Assembly (NCBI GenBank): GCA_018873245.2
Contig: JAEMBT020000007.1
Coordinates: 4,399,129 to 4,463,128, forward strand
DNA length: 64,000 nt
Origin: Archegozetes longisetosus
Lineage: Eukaryota; Arthropoda; Arachnida; Sarcoptiformes; Trhypochthoniidae
Direction of reading: 5' to 3'
Made by a program: the position numbers and the translations under genes. Each line of letters starts with the position of its first letter. The stretch's first letter is position 1. The notes beneath the pieces are model-generated. The model did no database searches. It was not told where the DNA came from and worked only from the letters and a program-made list of their open reading frames with translations. Positions 35,150-47,671 of the stretch are shown piece by piece.

Positions 35150-35473
35150 TTATTTAATATTGTGTTCTTGTTTCATATGACTAATCACTGCTTTAAGGCT
35201 TCCAGATTTCATATATCTGTCTCTTATAGCAAGTCGTTCTTGAGAATCAGGTAAATGAGGAAGGATTCTGTGTTGCTTGCGAAATTTGGTCACTTCATAC
35301 CAGAAAGTTGTGCACATTTTGACATTGTCGAATTGACGACTACATTTGTCTGGATCAGAGTTAATCTGAAGGCATTCCAACGACTTTGCTTGCTCGTAAT
35401 AACACGGATTGTTCTCTATTTGCCACTCTCTCTGTGCTATTGATTGCGAACGTACGTCGTGTCCCGATGACAT
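35150..35473 (-). CDS. CHCHD7: Twin CX9C protein CHCHD7 (COX23 homologue)
   Basis: 107 aa in a single exon. Small intermembrane-space protein linked to cytochrome oxidase assembly and imported through the Mia40 route. Four cysteines at 24, 34, 44 and 54 form two exact CX9C motifs (CYYEQAKSLEC and CSRQFDNVKMC); the ENNPC start and the FW-x-KFRKQH-x-LPHLPDSQERL segment match CHCHD7. No targeting presequence, as expected for this import class. It is followed on the same strand after 104 bp by MIPEP; co-transcription is possible but unproven. Confidence 0.92.
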   Translation of the reverse strand: MSSGHDVRSQSIAQREWQIENNPCYYEQAKSLECLQINSDPDKCSRQFDNVKMCTTFWYEVTKFRKQHRILPHLPDSQERLAIRDRYMKSGSLKAVISHMKQEHNIK

Positions 35474-36534
35474 TAATTATATCTCTTCTCTAATTGTGTT
35501 TTAGTACTATAACATTTTGTGTTAACCTTTTCGTGTATAAGAAGCATCTGCACTTTCGTCACATGATTTAGGTGTTTGCTCCAAACATTACGTTTAGCTT
35601 TGCCTTCAACGCAACTTTAAGTTAAATGTGGAAAATAAAACTTTTTTCAATACCGAATCAGTGAAAGATTGCTAAAAATTCAACATTTTAAGCTTATAGT
35701 TGTATTTGCAGAGATTATCAACTTTGTATGTTCTGTAAAGCCTTGGAGGCAAATAAGATGAATGGATAGCAAAAGCTTTTGAGTAGAAAACACAACACAA
35801 TTATAATCAATGAGAAGTCAATTTATTCTAATGCTAAGCGCCGTTAAGTAAACAAAGATTTAAGATAGGATACAATTACCAGTACTTGTTTACCTGCAAC
35901 TTAATCTTATAATCAAATCAATTGACAAATACAAAGAGAGGCACAAAAAGATAATTGATATGAAGAGGCACTCCAACAATAAATTTGAGTAACATTTAAA
36001 CAGACACTTAAATCTAGGAATTATATCAGAAATGTACCAGAATGATACCAGAACTATATCAGATTTATATCAAAATACTTTGCGAGCAATTTTTTATTTC
36101 AAATACAGTCAACTTTTTAATTGAATATTTACTTTTGCAATCTAACAATTTGAAAATGTGAGCATTAATTATATAAAGGTTAGCTGAAATTACCCAAAAT
36201 GAATTGAAAATGATTTTGAAATGAAATTTTGATAAACAGAACTTCCCTCTAACTTGAAATCAAAGTTTCAGTAAAGCAACGGCTTTTCACAGTTTATCAA
36301 TTAAGCAAATCTATTGTACACAATGTTTCAATTTTTACATTAAATTTTTAAACTTCCGAAAATAAATTAACCAATGTTTAGGCAAATTACTGTATATTTA
36401 TTCATCAATTAATCGCTTTACCGGAAATTAATTTAAATTATTATAGAATGAGGAAATCTGTTGTCACTGCCGCTGCCGAAAATGAGTCAAAACTAGTTTT
36501 TTTTTTCTATGTATCAAATAGATAGAGAAATGCT
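35474..36534. other. Spacer between CHCHD7 and Caprin
   Basis: AT-rich; contains the CHCHD7 upstream region and the Caprin 3' UTR (minus strand). No gene recognised. Confidence 0.6.
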
Positions 36535-38972
36535 TTATTTAGCAGTAGCAGTGTTGTAGTTAGCGTTGAAGTTACGATTATTAGATCCGCGATCTGTTCT
36601 GTTACCACGATTTTGTTGCTGTCGTACGCGGCTTCCAGAAGAGTTCGATCCTTTTTCCGAATTGTTGTTCCCAAAACTCGAGCCATTATTAGCGTTGTTG
36701 TTGTCATACTTTTGATAGCCATACGATCCTACTTGAAAGTTACCCGAACCTAAACAACCATTTAACTGACGTTAAATCTGATCATAAAATAGACTTATAA
36801 GCGATTTGAGTATACCTTTGTTTGGATTTCGTGGTCTATTTCCATATCCATTAGTATTGTTTCCTTGATTCGTACGCGCACTACCTCCTCGTCCACGCAT
36901 TCTATTATTTCTAAAGCCATTGTTGTCATCATTTTGGAAGTTAGATCCGCGATCCTGACTAGTGGTCTGATGTTTGTCTTGATTGGAGTCAACAAAGTTT
37001 TGATGATTTTGATAAGTCTGACCAACCCCTAAATCAGAAGACGCCAACTCTTGCGGTACTATTCCTTGTATTGGTATTGAGTGAACGAGTGCTCCACTGG
37101 TGGCTAAAGTGACCGGCACCGAAACGAAAGTTCCTGTACCAGGAATTAAAGCCGCGAAGTTCTGGTTTGTGAACGTTTGTGTTGGAATTGTGGACATCGA
37201 CGACACATTCTCAAAACTTGAAGCTTTTTGGGCATTGATCGGGGCAGAAGTCGAGTTTGGAATTGAATTGTTTGGTATTTGGGCCGAAACTAACTGTTCA
37301 TTCGTCTGGACTCCGTATTGATGATATGGAAAGTTTGGAACCGACGTCACCGAAACAATCGCTGGGTCTTTGTGTTGCAGTTCGTTCTCTACGATCGGAT
37401 CTCTCATAAAACTAATTCCAGAATTGAGTTGACTTTGCAGTTGGTTTAAGTTCATTACATCGCTGTTTGAAATCGGCTGAAACTGTCCTGAACTCGACTG
37501 TAAAGTAAAAGTTAAAATGATTAGCAATTGATTTGATGAAAAGATAATATATAAACTTACTTTTGCTGCATTCGATGATTCGGGTTCCTTTACGAACTGT
37601 TTCTTAGATTCATCTCCTTTTGTTGTGACGGCATCAGACTTACTAGCAGTAGTGGTAGTGGTTGTCGAAGTGGTAGTTTCCGAGTTGAAGTACTTGCTTT
37701 CAACTATTCTCATTAGTAACTCTTTAAGCTTTTGAAACGTGACTCCAGCCCAGGCTTCGCGTGTCTTTCCTTCCGCTAAAGACAACAGTTTCTCTGCCGA
37801 TGAGTCAATTTGTTTGTCCGATGAATCACTTGTAATGCTATAGAGTTTGTCCAAATTCGTCAATTCTTCTTCCGATAGTTTCTGTTAAAAACAATTATTT
37901 ATTTAGTCAATAGCTTAAAACAAATTCTAGTCTTCTTACGATCGCTCCGTTGGTTCCTTTGATGAAGTCTTGTCTAACCGTTGAATCAAAGCTATGGAGA
38001 ATGTGTTGGAATCGGATAATAGTCTTAAGTCGTTCTAATTCTTGTTGTTGTCGTTCTATTTGTCTGTCTAACTGTTCCTTTTTGGCCAACTTCTTCTGTT
38101 GCTTCGCATTCTATTAGCAAAAAACAGGATCAAAATGAGGTCAGCATGAATTGAACAAGTCTGAGCAAATTATTAAATCAAATATTGGGCAAAGAGTGGG
38201 TGTTATAAGGAATAACTCATTAATACCTCCGTAAAGACATCTGTAATGGATTTGTTCAAGTCTTTCATCAGTTCAATCATTTCGACGACTTGATCCAACT
38301 TTTTAATGGCTATTTGTTGTTCGGCCTCTAGTGTTTGACCTTTGGCCTCAAGACCTCGCAGCTCTTGAAGTCGCGACTAAATTAAAGCAATCAAATTTAA
38401 TTTAATGAGTTTTGCATTAAATCAGACATAAATTGAGTCATTGAAACATTTTGATGCTTTTTTGGACCAAACAATGTGCAAAAACACTTTAATTAAAGGC
38501 ATTATCTATTTATGACAACTTTTTCAAGCATGTCACTCAAGCAGTCAATAAATAAGAGAAATGAAATTGCAATTAATATGATGCAAATCTAATCTGAACT
38601 AAGACAATGACTGCCATGAATCGAAGACACGCCTTGTATAAAAGACATTACTTTGCTAACAAAAACTGCGACGAAAATAAGAACTAATAAGAGATTAGTA
38701 AGAATGGAAGCCTGTCTCACAACAACAATAGAATAGAATGAAAAAGATTGATAAATAAATAATAAAGAAACAATTAACAAACAACGATCGCAGTACAACA
38801 AAAGTGGAGAAATGGCGGAAATTCTATTAATTTGTGGTAATAATTAATGAATAATTGCAACCTTTCTCTTCTCTAAATTCCTGATCTTCTTCTCCACCAG
38901 ACTGGTGACCAACTTCTGTGGATCAGGTAAGTCGCTAGAAGATTGTTTGTCAGGTCTTGCAGCGGTCGGCAT
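36535..38972 (-). CDS. Capr: Caprin, RNA-binding translational regulator
   Basis: Six exons, right to left: 38862-38972, 38227-38376, 37940-38110, 37561-37881, 36816-37497, 36535-36749. Exons 1-4 end in phase 0 and exon 5 in phase 1; product 549 aa, shorter than human CAPRIN1 (709). Caprin is a cytoplasmic RNP and stress-granule protein that works with FMRP and G3BP. The N-terminus has the conserved coiled-coil homology region (VEKKIRNLEKRK, then QQKKLAKKEQLDRQIERQ), the LSEEELTNLDKLYSI block and the dimer helix TFQKLKELLMRIVESKYF. The C-terminal half is Gln/Asn-rich and ends in an RGG/RG-rich segment (MRGRGGSARTN, NRGNRTDRGSNNRN). Intron 4 (63 bp) is in frame and free of stops, so read-through would insert 21 residues. 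The AATAAA motif overlaps the stop codon. Confidence 0.93.
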
Positions 38973-41966
38973 TTCGGTCAATGTGTTTTGTTTCACTTAT
39001 AGTTTTGCTCAAATAATGCGTTTCCAAAATCACTATTAAAATGTGTGCAAAGTCTTGCTTTAGTTCAGGCCTTGTGTTACACTGAGTCTGCGCTCTACTA
39101 CTGATGAGTATGACACTCAATAATGCAATAGTAGCCCAACTCCAACATTATTCTTGTAGTGCGTATTTCTATTCACAACAAAGTTAGTCCCTTGTCGAAG
39201 TTTCTTCACTAAGTTGCCCTTAATTCGAAACATTACAAGTACTTCAGTCTAGTTCTCACTCGTGTGTAATTCAATGCCGAAAATCCGATCTTATGTTCAA
39301 TTAAATCTCATTTATCTACCTATGAGGATATGAGACTATTTGAACAACTTCTCTATAGAAACTAAACTTTAATTCCTATAAAATCAATAGAAGTTAGAGT
39401 TAAATATTTGGTATTTACTTAAGTTGATGAGAGTTAAGCTCCAATCACATTTTAAGTAACGCGTCAGTTTCTTATCTGCAAAATATATCAATTGAAAAAA
39501 TAAACTATTAGCTAAACAGGAATAATAATATAATGTATAAAAAGTATTTTTTCAGGCATAATTCTCATTAAACGTTAGTAGAGGCTAGTGATTGCAGTTT
39601 AGCTATTCTTGTCATTAAGAATTTACAAGTTGACTACGTCCACAAAACAGTTTAATCAACTGTTAACTTGAACGCAATTAAATGGTTGTTCTTATTCAAC
39701 TTGGGATCTGCGTACATTTCCGTTCGGTAGTTCCGTTCACATTTCGCAAAATTTGTTATCAGTTTTTAATGCAAATAAATCTCTCTTTTCCTCTATCCTA
39801 AGCCTTAAATCTCAACTTCAAATTAGTTAGTTAAAAGATTGAGACTTAGGTGCATTTATTATGACTTATTGAGAGCAATGAAAAATTACTTGAGTACCAA
39901 ATATAGGAATGTACTTAAATGATGGGATAAACAGAATTCTTAATTGAATTTTGCTGAAAGATTGCGAAGTACTCAAGCTTTGCTGAGCTTCAAATCTGAT
40001 GCATACATTTAATTATGTCAGACATTCAATTCTAATTTTAGACTTTACTAACAACTAGATTCCCGAAAAAAATATTAGTTATTCCGCCCCTTTTTTGTAA
40101 ACAGATATAAATATTTTATGCCTATATTGTTCAAAGGCTAAACTTATCTTTTCTGAAGTACGCAACTTATTCATATGGTTGAGTAATTCCAATTATCGAT
40201 AAGTTGACTCACACCGGCTCTGTTTGATCTAAATCTTAAATTTTTACTCTTTTAAATCAAACTTTTCCAAAACTATCTATCGCATCATTATAACCTCACT
40301 TCACATTTGTCTGGTTGTGTTTAAAGTTTTCACAACTTTTACACAACTAGTTATGCGTTTGCGATTGAAATTAAGATCTAAAATATTAAGAATTCATTTA
40401 TGTAAATATTTATTCAATAAAAATAAGATTCAACAAAGAGAGCACAATAATAACTTAATTATAATGATGTAAATGTGATGTTTTATAAATTTATACAATT
40501 TCACGAATAAGACAATAGAAATAAACGTGATTTTCAAATACAATTCAAAGCTATAATAAGTATAATTACATCGAAATTTCATCAGATATTTTCAACGGTG
40601 ATTACATTCTCGAATTCAAATATTCCTAATACCAAAAAATTACATATAATAGTATATAATATATATATATTTATATATAAACAACTGATGCTAAATATCA
40701 ATCAATTTTCTTATACTCTCTCAACCCATAAGTCTATGGGTTTTGATATATTTATAAAATGCGTAAATAATTTAATTTTCAAGATTTGCTTCAGTTTGAA
40801 ACTCTGGTTTGAAACTTCAGTTTAAGACATCGGTATTAATTCGAATGAATTCAATACAGCTTAAAAGTGTATTCGGATTTGTATCCATTTATCAGGCGTT
40901 TATTTGAATTGACTCCAAAATCCTTACACTTTGAATACTATTTAAATATTTTAACATACGTTATATTAAACTGTCTAAAAGTTCAACTTTTATTCAACTT
41001 TGAAATGTCATAAAAATATCATTCAATTTATTTGATCTCACCAAATCAACTTCAGCTCACGATAAAGAATAAGTGAACAAATCCATTGTTGAACAAATTG
41101 AAAGATTAAATCAAGTGGAAAACTTTGGGCAAATTTGATTAAAAATAGTTGATACCAGTTGAGTTGAGATAAAAAAGTTAAACTTATTTTAAATTGTTCG
41201 TTCTCCGCCTAGTCCAAAGCTAAAAATAATTTGTTGAGATGAACGATTGAATGATAATTAATATGATTGAGTGATAATTAATGGTGTTTAGCCTTTTCAA
41301 ACTTTGGATTGTATTATTAATGCATCTCTATTGCTAACATCTGATTGACTGGATTCAAGTTGAAAGCTTTACATTTCGGCAACATTTGAATTGTGCGCAA
41401 ATAGTGATATTCACTATCACTTCAATCAATACAATTAAAAGCGAAGCGAAACAGATGTGCAAAACTGATATAAATTACAAACTGTACAATGTATGGCCTT
41501 TAGTTTCATTTGTATATATCAGTGACTAATCCATGAAAGAGATGAAAACCACAAGTTTTACCTTATTTTGTCACACGATAACCAAATTTCTTCGAGTTGC
41601 TTGAAAAGCTATAATCATAAGGATTCAAATTAGTTATATGATCCTAAAAATTAGTGGTCGTTAAGACAGTCGAGACTCAAAAGTATCAATTTTGACTTCA
41701 AATTCTCACAAATTACTCAATTTTATGGAATTTCCTCAAAATTCATGTTCAGCTTTCATACTGACAAGTATAGAAAGCTGTTAAAACAAAGAAGAATACA
41801 CTAAAAATAGATCTCTCTGCAAATTTTCACAGTCAATGTTCGCAAATATTGAGATAATCAAGTATTACATAGTATTCTATATAGTTACACATCACTTTAC
41901 ATGCAACACCTAATGAAAAAATTCTAATTATATCCTTAACACTGAACTATTAGAAAGCTCGAGAAA
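38973..41966. other. 3 kb spacer upstream of Caprin
   Basis: AT-rich. It holds the Caprin promoter or 5' UTR on the right side of that gene and, at its other end, the 3' UTR of the DUF4211 gene. Short AT microsatellites occur near 40655-40680. No gene or mobile element recognised. Confidence 0.55.
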
Positions 41967-44900
41967 CTACCGGAAATAACAACCACTACTGAATAATTGA
42001 TTACAAACCATATTAATCCACTCAGTGTCTTGAAGACATTGCTCTAATATCACATGTGATTCTTTATTTTCATCACCTCCTCTCATATTTTCTACCTATA
42101 GAAGCAAATTGAATACAGATTAATATCTTTGGATCCTAATGCAACTTAAATACACGTTGAACTCGAAGCTTACTTTAGACTTGCACTTGAGGAAAAAGTT
42201 ATATTTCTGATGATGTAGATGAGAATATAATACAATTTTTTCAGTGCACGGATCACAAGCTGCATATTTAGTTTGTTTCATATCAATAGCTGTTTGAGGC
42301 TCGAGAGTCATTGGATGGTATGGCTCTCCATTGAACTGAAGTATTTGTGTACTCCAATTGTCGTGACATAACTTCAAATAGAAATCACTCAATAACTATC
42401 GAGCTATTTAGATTCATATAAAACACAATCAATTACCCGACAGCGCAAATCTCCCACATTGTTTTGAGGCGTAACAGTGAATAATGGATATGTTTCAACA
42501 CATTTAACTATATTTGCGTCCCACTTGACTTTACTAAAAAACCGAGACTTCTTTCGAGAACAGACGTCATCAATCGCTTGAACGTGGGATAAAAAGTATT
42601 CATCTGCAATGCAAAACAAAAATAATCAACTAAAAATAAAATTCAAAACTCATCCCCAAGACTGACCATTTTCTTTAACAATTTCTGAAATGAAGTTTGG
42701 ATCTAATGCTTGACTTATTAAGGTTTGAATGAATACTTCAAAGTTTTCTTGATGATGAAATGTTGATGAGTTAGAAGGTGTTGTTGACTTGTTATAACCA
42801 CTGGCGCGCTCAATAGTTGCCGAACCGTTCCTAGAAATCGACATAAAAACAGATTTCAATTTAAAGTTCAAGTTCCAATCGAAATAGCTCAAGAGTTTGA
42901 GTTGCAATGACTTCTAAAAGTTGATAAATAGACACTTACACTGTGTTAGGGTTACTTTGAGTTAATCCCAACTTTTCCACAACAATCCTGGTTCTGCTAC
43001 AGCCCATAATTCTAACGTCTACACCGGTATATCGTTGTCTCACAGTTGGATTCCATGCAGAATACTTGAAAAAAGAAGACAAGTCAATCATTATTTCAAA
43101 TGAACAAAACGAGAACAATCAACAGAACTTACTGAAGATGTATTGATATATACAGTGATACCATCCTGTTCTGAAGGCTCAAACCTTTGAAGTAAACTTT
43201 TCCCCTCTATTCTCCAAATAACTGGTAAATCGAACTGAGATTCATCAATAGAAACAACAAAATCTCCAGTTCTCATAAGTCCTTCACGAATAGTAGAGGC
43301 TTTCTTGTCTTGAGATCTTCTGCGAGGAGTGTTAGTGCCGGCGCTTTGCATTCCAACCGACTGTTGAGCTGAACTACAATTCGTAGATGACATTGTAGTC
43401 GTGTTTGTCATAGTTGTGGTTGTCGTTGAATTCATATTTATATTGGTATTTGTTGTGATCGCAGCCGTTGTTTGAACTATACTAATTGTCTGATTAGTAG
43501 CCATCGTGGTTGTTGTGTTATTCTTAACATTAGCTTTCTTACTGGCTAATTGGTTCTGACATTGCTTTTTGCTATTCGTTTGATTTGAAGCACTGTTCTG
43601 TTTCTTAACATTTGCAGAATTGGACACTTGATTAAGAACTTGTGGTTTTGGTGTCTCTTGAATTTGATTTTGTTGAACTGATTGCACGCTTTGACTTTCT
43701 ATATTAGTCGCTATAGTATTGACTGAATTGGTTGAGCTTTCAATTGGTTCGCATTTATTGGTCGAAACTAATGGTTTTGTTAATGAACTCATTTGTGTAG
43801 TGGTCGGCAAAGCAGATGGAGCATTTTTCTTACTATTATTCTTTTTGAAGTTGATATTAACAGAAGGCGTGGTGATCTTTTCGAAATTGGGAGCATTTCT
43901 TTTCTTATTAGAATTGTCTGAGCTGCTCGATTTTCGTTTCTTTACTGAGTGAGTATTAGAACTGAGAGGACTATCAGGAAATTCGTATTCATCATGCATC
44001 GTTTTAGTGCCACTAACAAACGAATTCAAGTCATTCTTGTTCTGTTTTCTCTTTTTACTTGTTTTCTCATCTTTACGAGAATCCATTTCAATCACGTGAA
44101 CGTTAGTGTTCATGTTAGCTGAAGGCCTTCTCTTGAAAAACTTGCTTTCGTAGTTCTCTCGATCACCGGTCGTTTTCTTTATTGCAAGGTTTTCACCACT
44201 TGTTAATTTAGGTGTATTTTGATTAATCATTGAAAAATTCTTCTTTCTTTGCTCAAAATCTGACATCTCTTCATTATCGCCATCGAAGCTGTCATCAATT
44301 TTGGCCTTTTTATTGTATTTACACGATTTTTGGCCGTTTACCGTATTTTGCTTGACTTTATTCTCATTAGATTCTTTGTGTTTTTTCTTCTTCTTCTCCT
44401 TCGTAGGCGCGGCAGCACTTGGAGAAAGTCTCGAGCCGTCAGAAATGAATGACATGAAGCTCTTTAAGAAGCCGCTGGTTTGTGAGCAATTATTTCCTTG
44501 ATTTGAGTTAGAATTGTTTGCATTGGGAGACACATTAGAGCGTTCCGAACAGATATTAGATGTATTGTTAATGACAAGCGGTGGCTGAGTGTCCATTTGA
44601 ACGGTCGGCGTTTGTGTTTCCATACTTACACACTCTGTCGGCGGCTCTGTTAAAAAGCTTAGTTCATCGTCAATAGTCGGAAATGATTGCTTTTCAGTGA
44701 CAGTAGCTGTCTGGGCTTGCGTTAACTGCTGTGATGGCGTCTGCATTGATATAACAGGTTCGATCATTTGATGTTCTTGTGTTTGTACTGGTTGTTGAAG
44801 CGATTCATGAGGCATTTGCTGCATTAAGTCATGCTCTTGTTGTACAGGCCGTTGCTGTTGTTGATGTTGCGACTGCTGTTGCTGATGCTGCTGTTGGTGT

Positions 44901-47671
44901 TGCTGCTGTTGATGTTGCTGTTGTTGATGTTGCTGTTGTTGATGCTGCTGTTGATGTTGCTGTTGTTGTTGATGTTGGTGCTGTTGATGTTGGTGCTGTT
45001 GGTGTTGTTGCTGTTGGTGTTGTTGCTGTTGGTGTTGTTGCTGATGGTGTTGCTGCTGTTGATGTTGATGTTGTTGCTGCTGTGCTTGTGGTGGTTGTTG
45101 TGGCACCTGTTGAGTCATGTGTTGGTATTGCATATCATAACAAGAATTAGCGTTTGACTGATTATCGGCTGATGAATCACTAGCTAGTACATTATGAGTT
45201 GGTTGTGATTGTTGCTGATGTCCAATTGTTGGTGGCATCAAATAAGGATTTGTGTGATCTCTTGGCATTGCAGGATAAGAGTTCTGGTACTGTTGTTGAG
45301 GCGGATAATGATATGCAGAAAATGCATTGTTTGGATCAACAGAGATTCCAACTCCTGCCTTATTTTTATCTTTTTTCTTATTCTTTTTGCCACTTTTACT
45401 CTTCTTCTTATTAAACGAATTTTGTTCAAGTTTAACAGCACTATTGAAAGCATTGGTTTCATCATTTACTTGAAAATTAATAATTGGAAAATCAATTTCT
45501 TGTGAGCTGAAGACTGAATTAAGAGTTGGCTCAGTTTGATGTCCGATCACATCATTGGTAGAATTTAGTTGAGGGTCACTTAGTTTGGCATTAGAAATAC
45601 TATCACTGAGAGGATTAACCATATTTGATAAACAAGATTCAGCATCAGATTCGTGTAAGTTTGCACCAGGAATCAAATACCCCGGCGAAGGTCTCTGTGC
45701 AACAGCTGATGAACTATTCTGTGAATTATTCATGTTAGCCACAGCTGCCGCTGCCACCATACAAGATGACGTGTTTGGCAGAATCGGTTCCGAAGTTCTA
45801 TTCGTATTAGTCGGTAGCTTTGCATTCGATGGAAAGTTGGTATTATAGCCTGCGGTGAATGGCGTGCTTTGCGTTGGAGTCTGTGGTGTCAGTTGTGGGT
45901 AATGAGAAACCTGTTCTTCATGAGGAGCTGGTGCCTGAGAATTGGATGGCGTCACGTGTGGCTGACCCACACTCGAAGGAGGCGTTGGATAACCGGGTGT
46001 TGGGGTTGGGGTTTGTGTACCCATTGACGGAAAGCCTTGAGGTGTGCCATAATTCGAATAATCTTGTGCTGACGATTGAACGGCAGGACCAGTCGCGGTC
46101 GGAGTGCCCTGACTAGAGTTGGATGTGTTTGATCTTTGAGGCTGTTGTTGATAAGGAGATTGTGGCAAATTAGTTGCTGGACTCCCATAACCATAACTAC
46201 AAGAAGAATCGTTTCCCTGTTGTAGACCATGATTACTGGCTGAAGAAGATGAACGAGATGCACTTGAATTGACGGCTAAATTATTTGAAACTGCATTATT
46301 GACACTATGAGCAGGACTTGGAGAGTAATTGCTAACAGAGCTGGCGTTCATCATTGACATCATTCCACAATTTGATAAATAACTGCTTGCATTCATAGCA
46401 CTCATGTTTCTAGCATTACATGAATTACTTGAGCTTTGTTTTGAGCTATGAAGTAATGATGACGTGCCCAAAAGTTCTCTACTCCTGGCAGTCGGATCCG
46501 AATGAAAACCAACCGACGGGTAAGAAGTTCTTGACGTTGTATTAGAAGGAAAGGCCGTGTGTTGATTGCCTGTTGTCATACCAGATGCATATCTTTGTTG
46601 CTGCATTGATGCGTAGTCAGAGTTCATGGCATGAGCGGCCGCTGCCATTGCGAACGCCCCGTACGGATCAGTTTGGCTGTGATGATGATGTGCTGCCGTT
46701 ATCTTTGCGCTAACACTTGGATCAAATGATGTCTGATTTCTGCTCGATATTGCGTGACCTGATTGTGTCGGAGGCAGAGATGGGATTATATTGCGAAACG
46801 AATTGTCAACAGTCGACATTCCAGACATACTCGAAGATGTCTTGTGGTGATGATGATGATAGTTGTGATGTTTAGAGCTATCATTCGATGATTTGTTATG
46901 CGATGACGAGTTTGAGTGATGTGACGAAGAGTTGTGTGAAGAATGCGATGAATGAGAGGAATGCGATGCATGTGAATGAGAACCACCGACAGCAGTAGAC
47001 CCACTATTCATCACATTCACGGCTTCATGAGGTAAAATACCGAACGGACCACTCGTCGTGTTGGTTGCCATCAGGTTCGGATGATGTCTCCATGAAGTTG
47101 GCGTCAAATGTGATGGAAATAGTGATCCAGTCGCTAGACTCGAGTTCGGATCAGTTGCCATGTTATTGATATTAGTGGCCGCGGCAGACATTCCAGTCAT
47201 GTTCATTGTTGTGCAATAGGCTGCGTTTCGCAAATTATTCATATCATTGTCTGCCTTTTTCATCTGATTGAAAAACCCGGTCGCAGCTGTCGGCAGATAT
47301 CCGGCTTTGGACTGAAAGGGAGCAGAAAGAAAGCTCGACTCGTAGCTCGGGTGGTGAAGAAATGGCGAGGCATTGAATGAAGAACTTTCATGATTTGGAG
47401 TCTGATGTGAGGCTGCGTTCAGACCATGAGAGGAAAAGAGCCATGAATGTGGATGTGCTGCAGACGAGCCGTAATGACCGGGCATGGCCTGATTGGTGGC
47501 ATTGGCCGCAACACCGATTCCCAAGTGATGATCATTTACATTGAGCTGATGACCACTTTGGCCAACGTTAAGACCTGGAGGAACATTCAATTGATTCATT
47601 TGATTGCCCGTAGCTCTGAGTCTCGAGTAGTGTTGGGCCGCCGTGTAGTTGACCCACGAGGACGGGTCCAT
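41967..47671 (-). CDS. Large DUF4211 nuclear protein, QSER1/PRR12-like
   Basis: Six exons, right to left: 43133-47671, 42940-43064, 42667-42830, 42437-42603, 42174-42371, 41967-42095; 1773 aa, near human QSER1 (1735). Exon 1 encodes a long disordered part rich in Ser, Asn, Gln, Pro and His, with poly-His and Ser-His runs, a lysine-rich basic cluster (KKKSKSGKKNKKKDKNK) and a Gln/His tract from about 44830 to 45110. The conserved C-terminal DUF4211 domain starts with GDFVVSIDES and FDLPVIWRIEGKSLLQRFEP, then runs across five introns: YSAWNPTVRQRYTGV, LISQALDPNFISEIVKEN, SKVKWDANIVKCVETYP, and a paired-Cys block CDPCTEKIVLYSHLHHQKYN. Vertebrate QSER1 and PRR12 are nuclear chromatin proteins; a related role here is inference. 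Head-to-head with CECR2. Confidence 0.85.
44830..45110 (-). repeat. CAA/CAG/CAT repeat encoding a Gln/His tract
   Basis: About 280 bp of tandem triplets and hexamers, such as CAACATCAACAGCAA on the coding strand, giving a long poly-Gln tract broken by His roughly every three to five residues. Long antisense frames over this tract are artefacts of the repeat. Confidence 0.92.

Noticed and set aside
44779..45157. Two long plus-strand frames rich in Val/Ala or Leu
   Set aside because: They are the antisense of the Gln/His triplet tract; triplet repeats keep all frames open.
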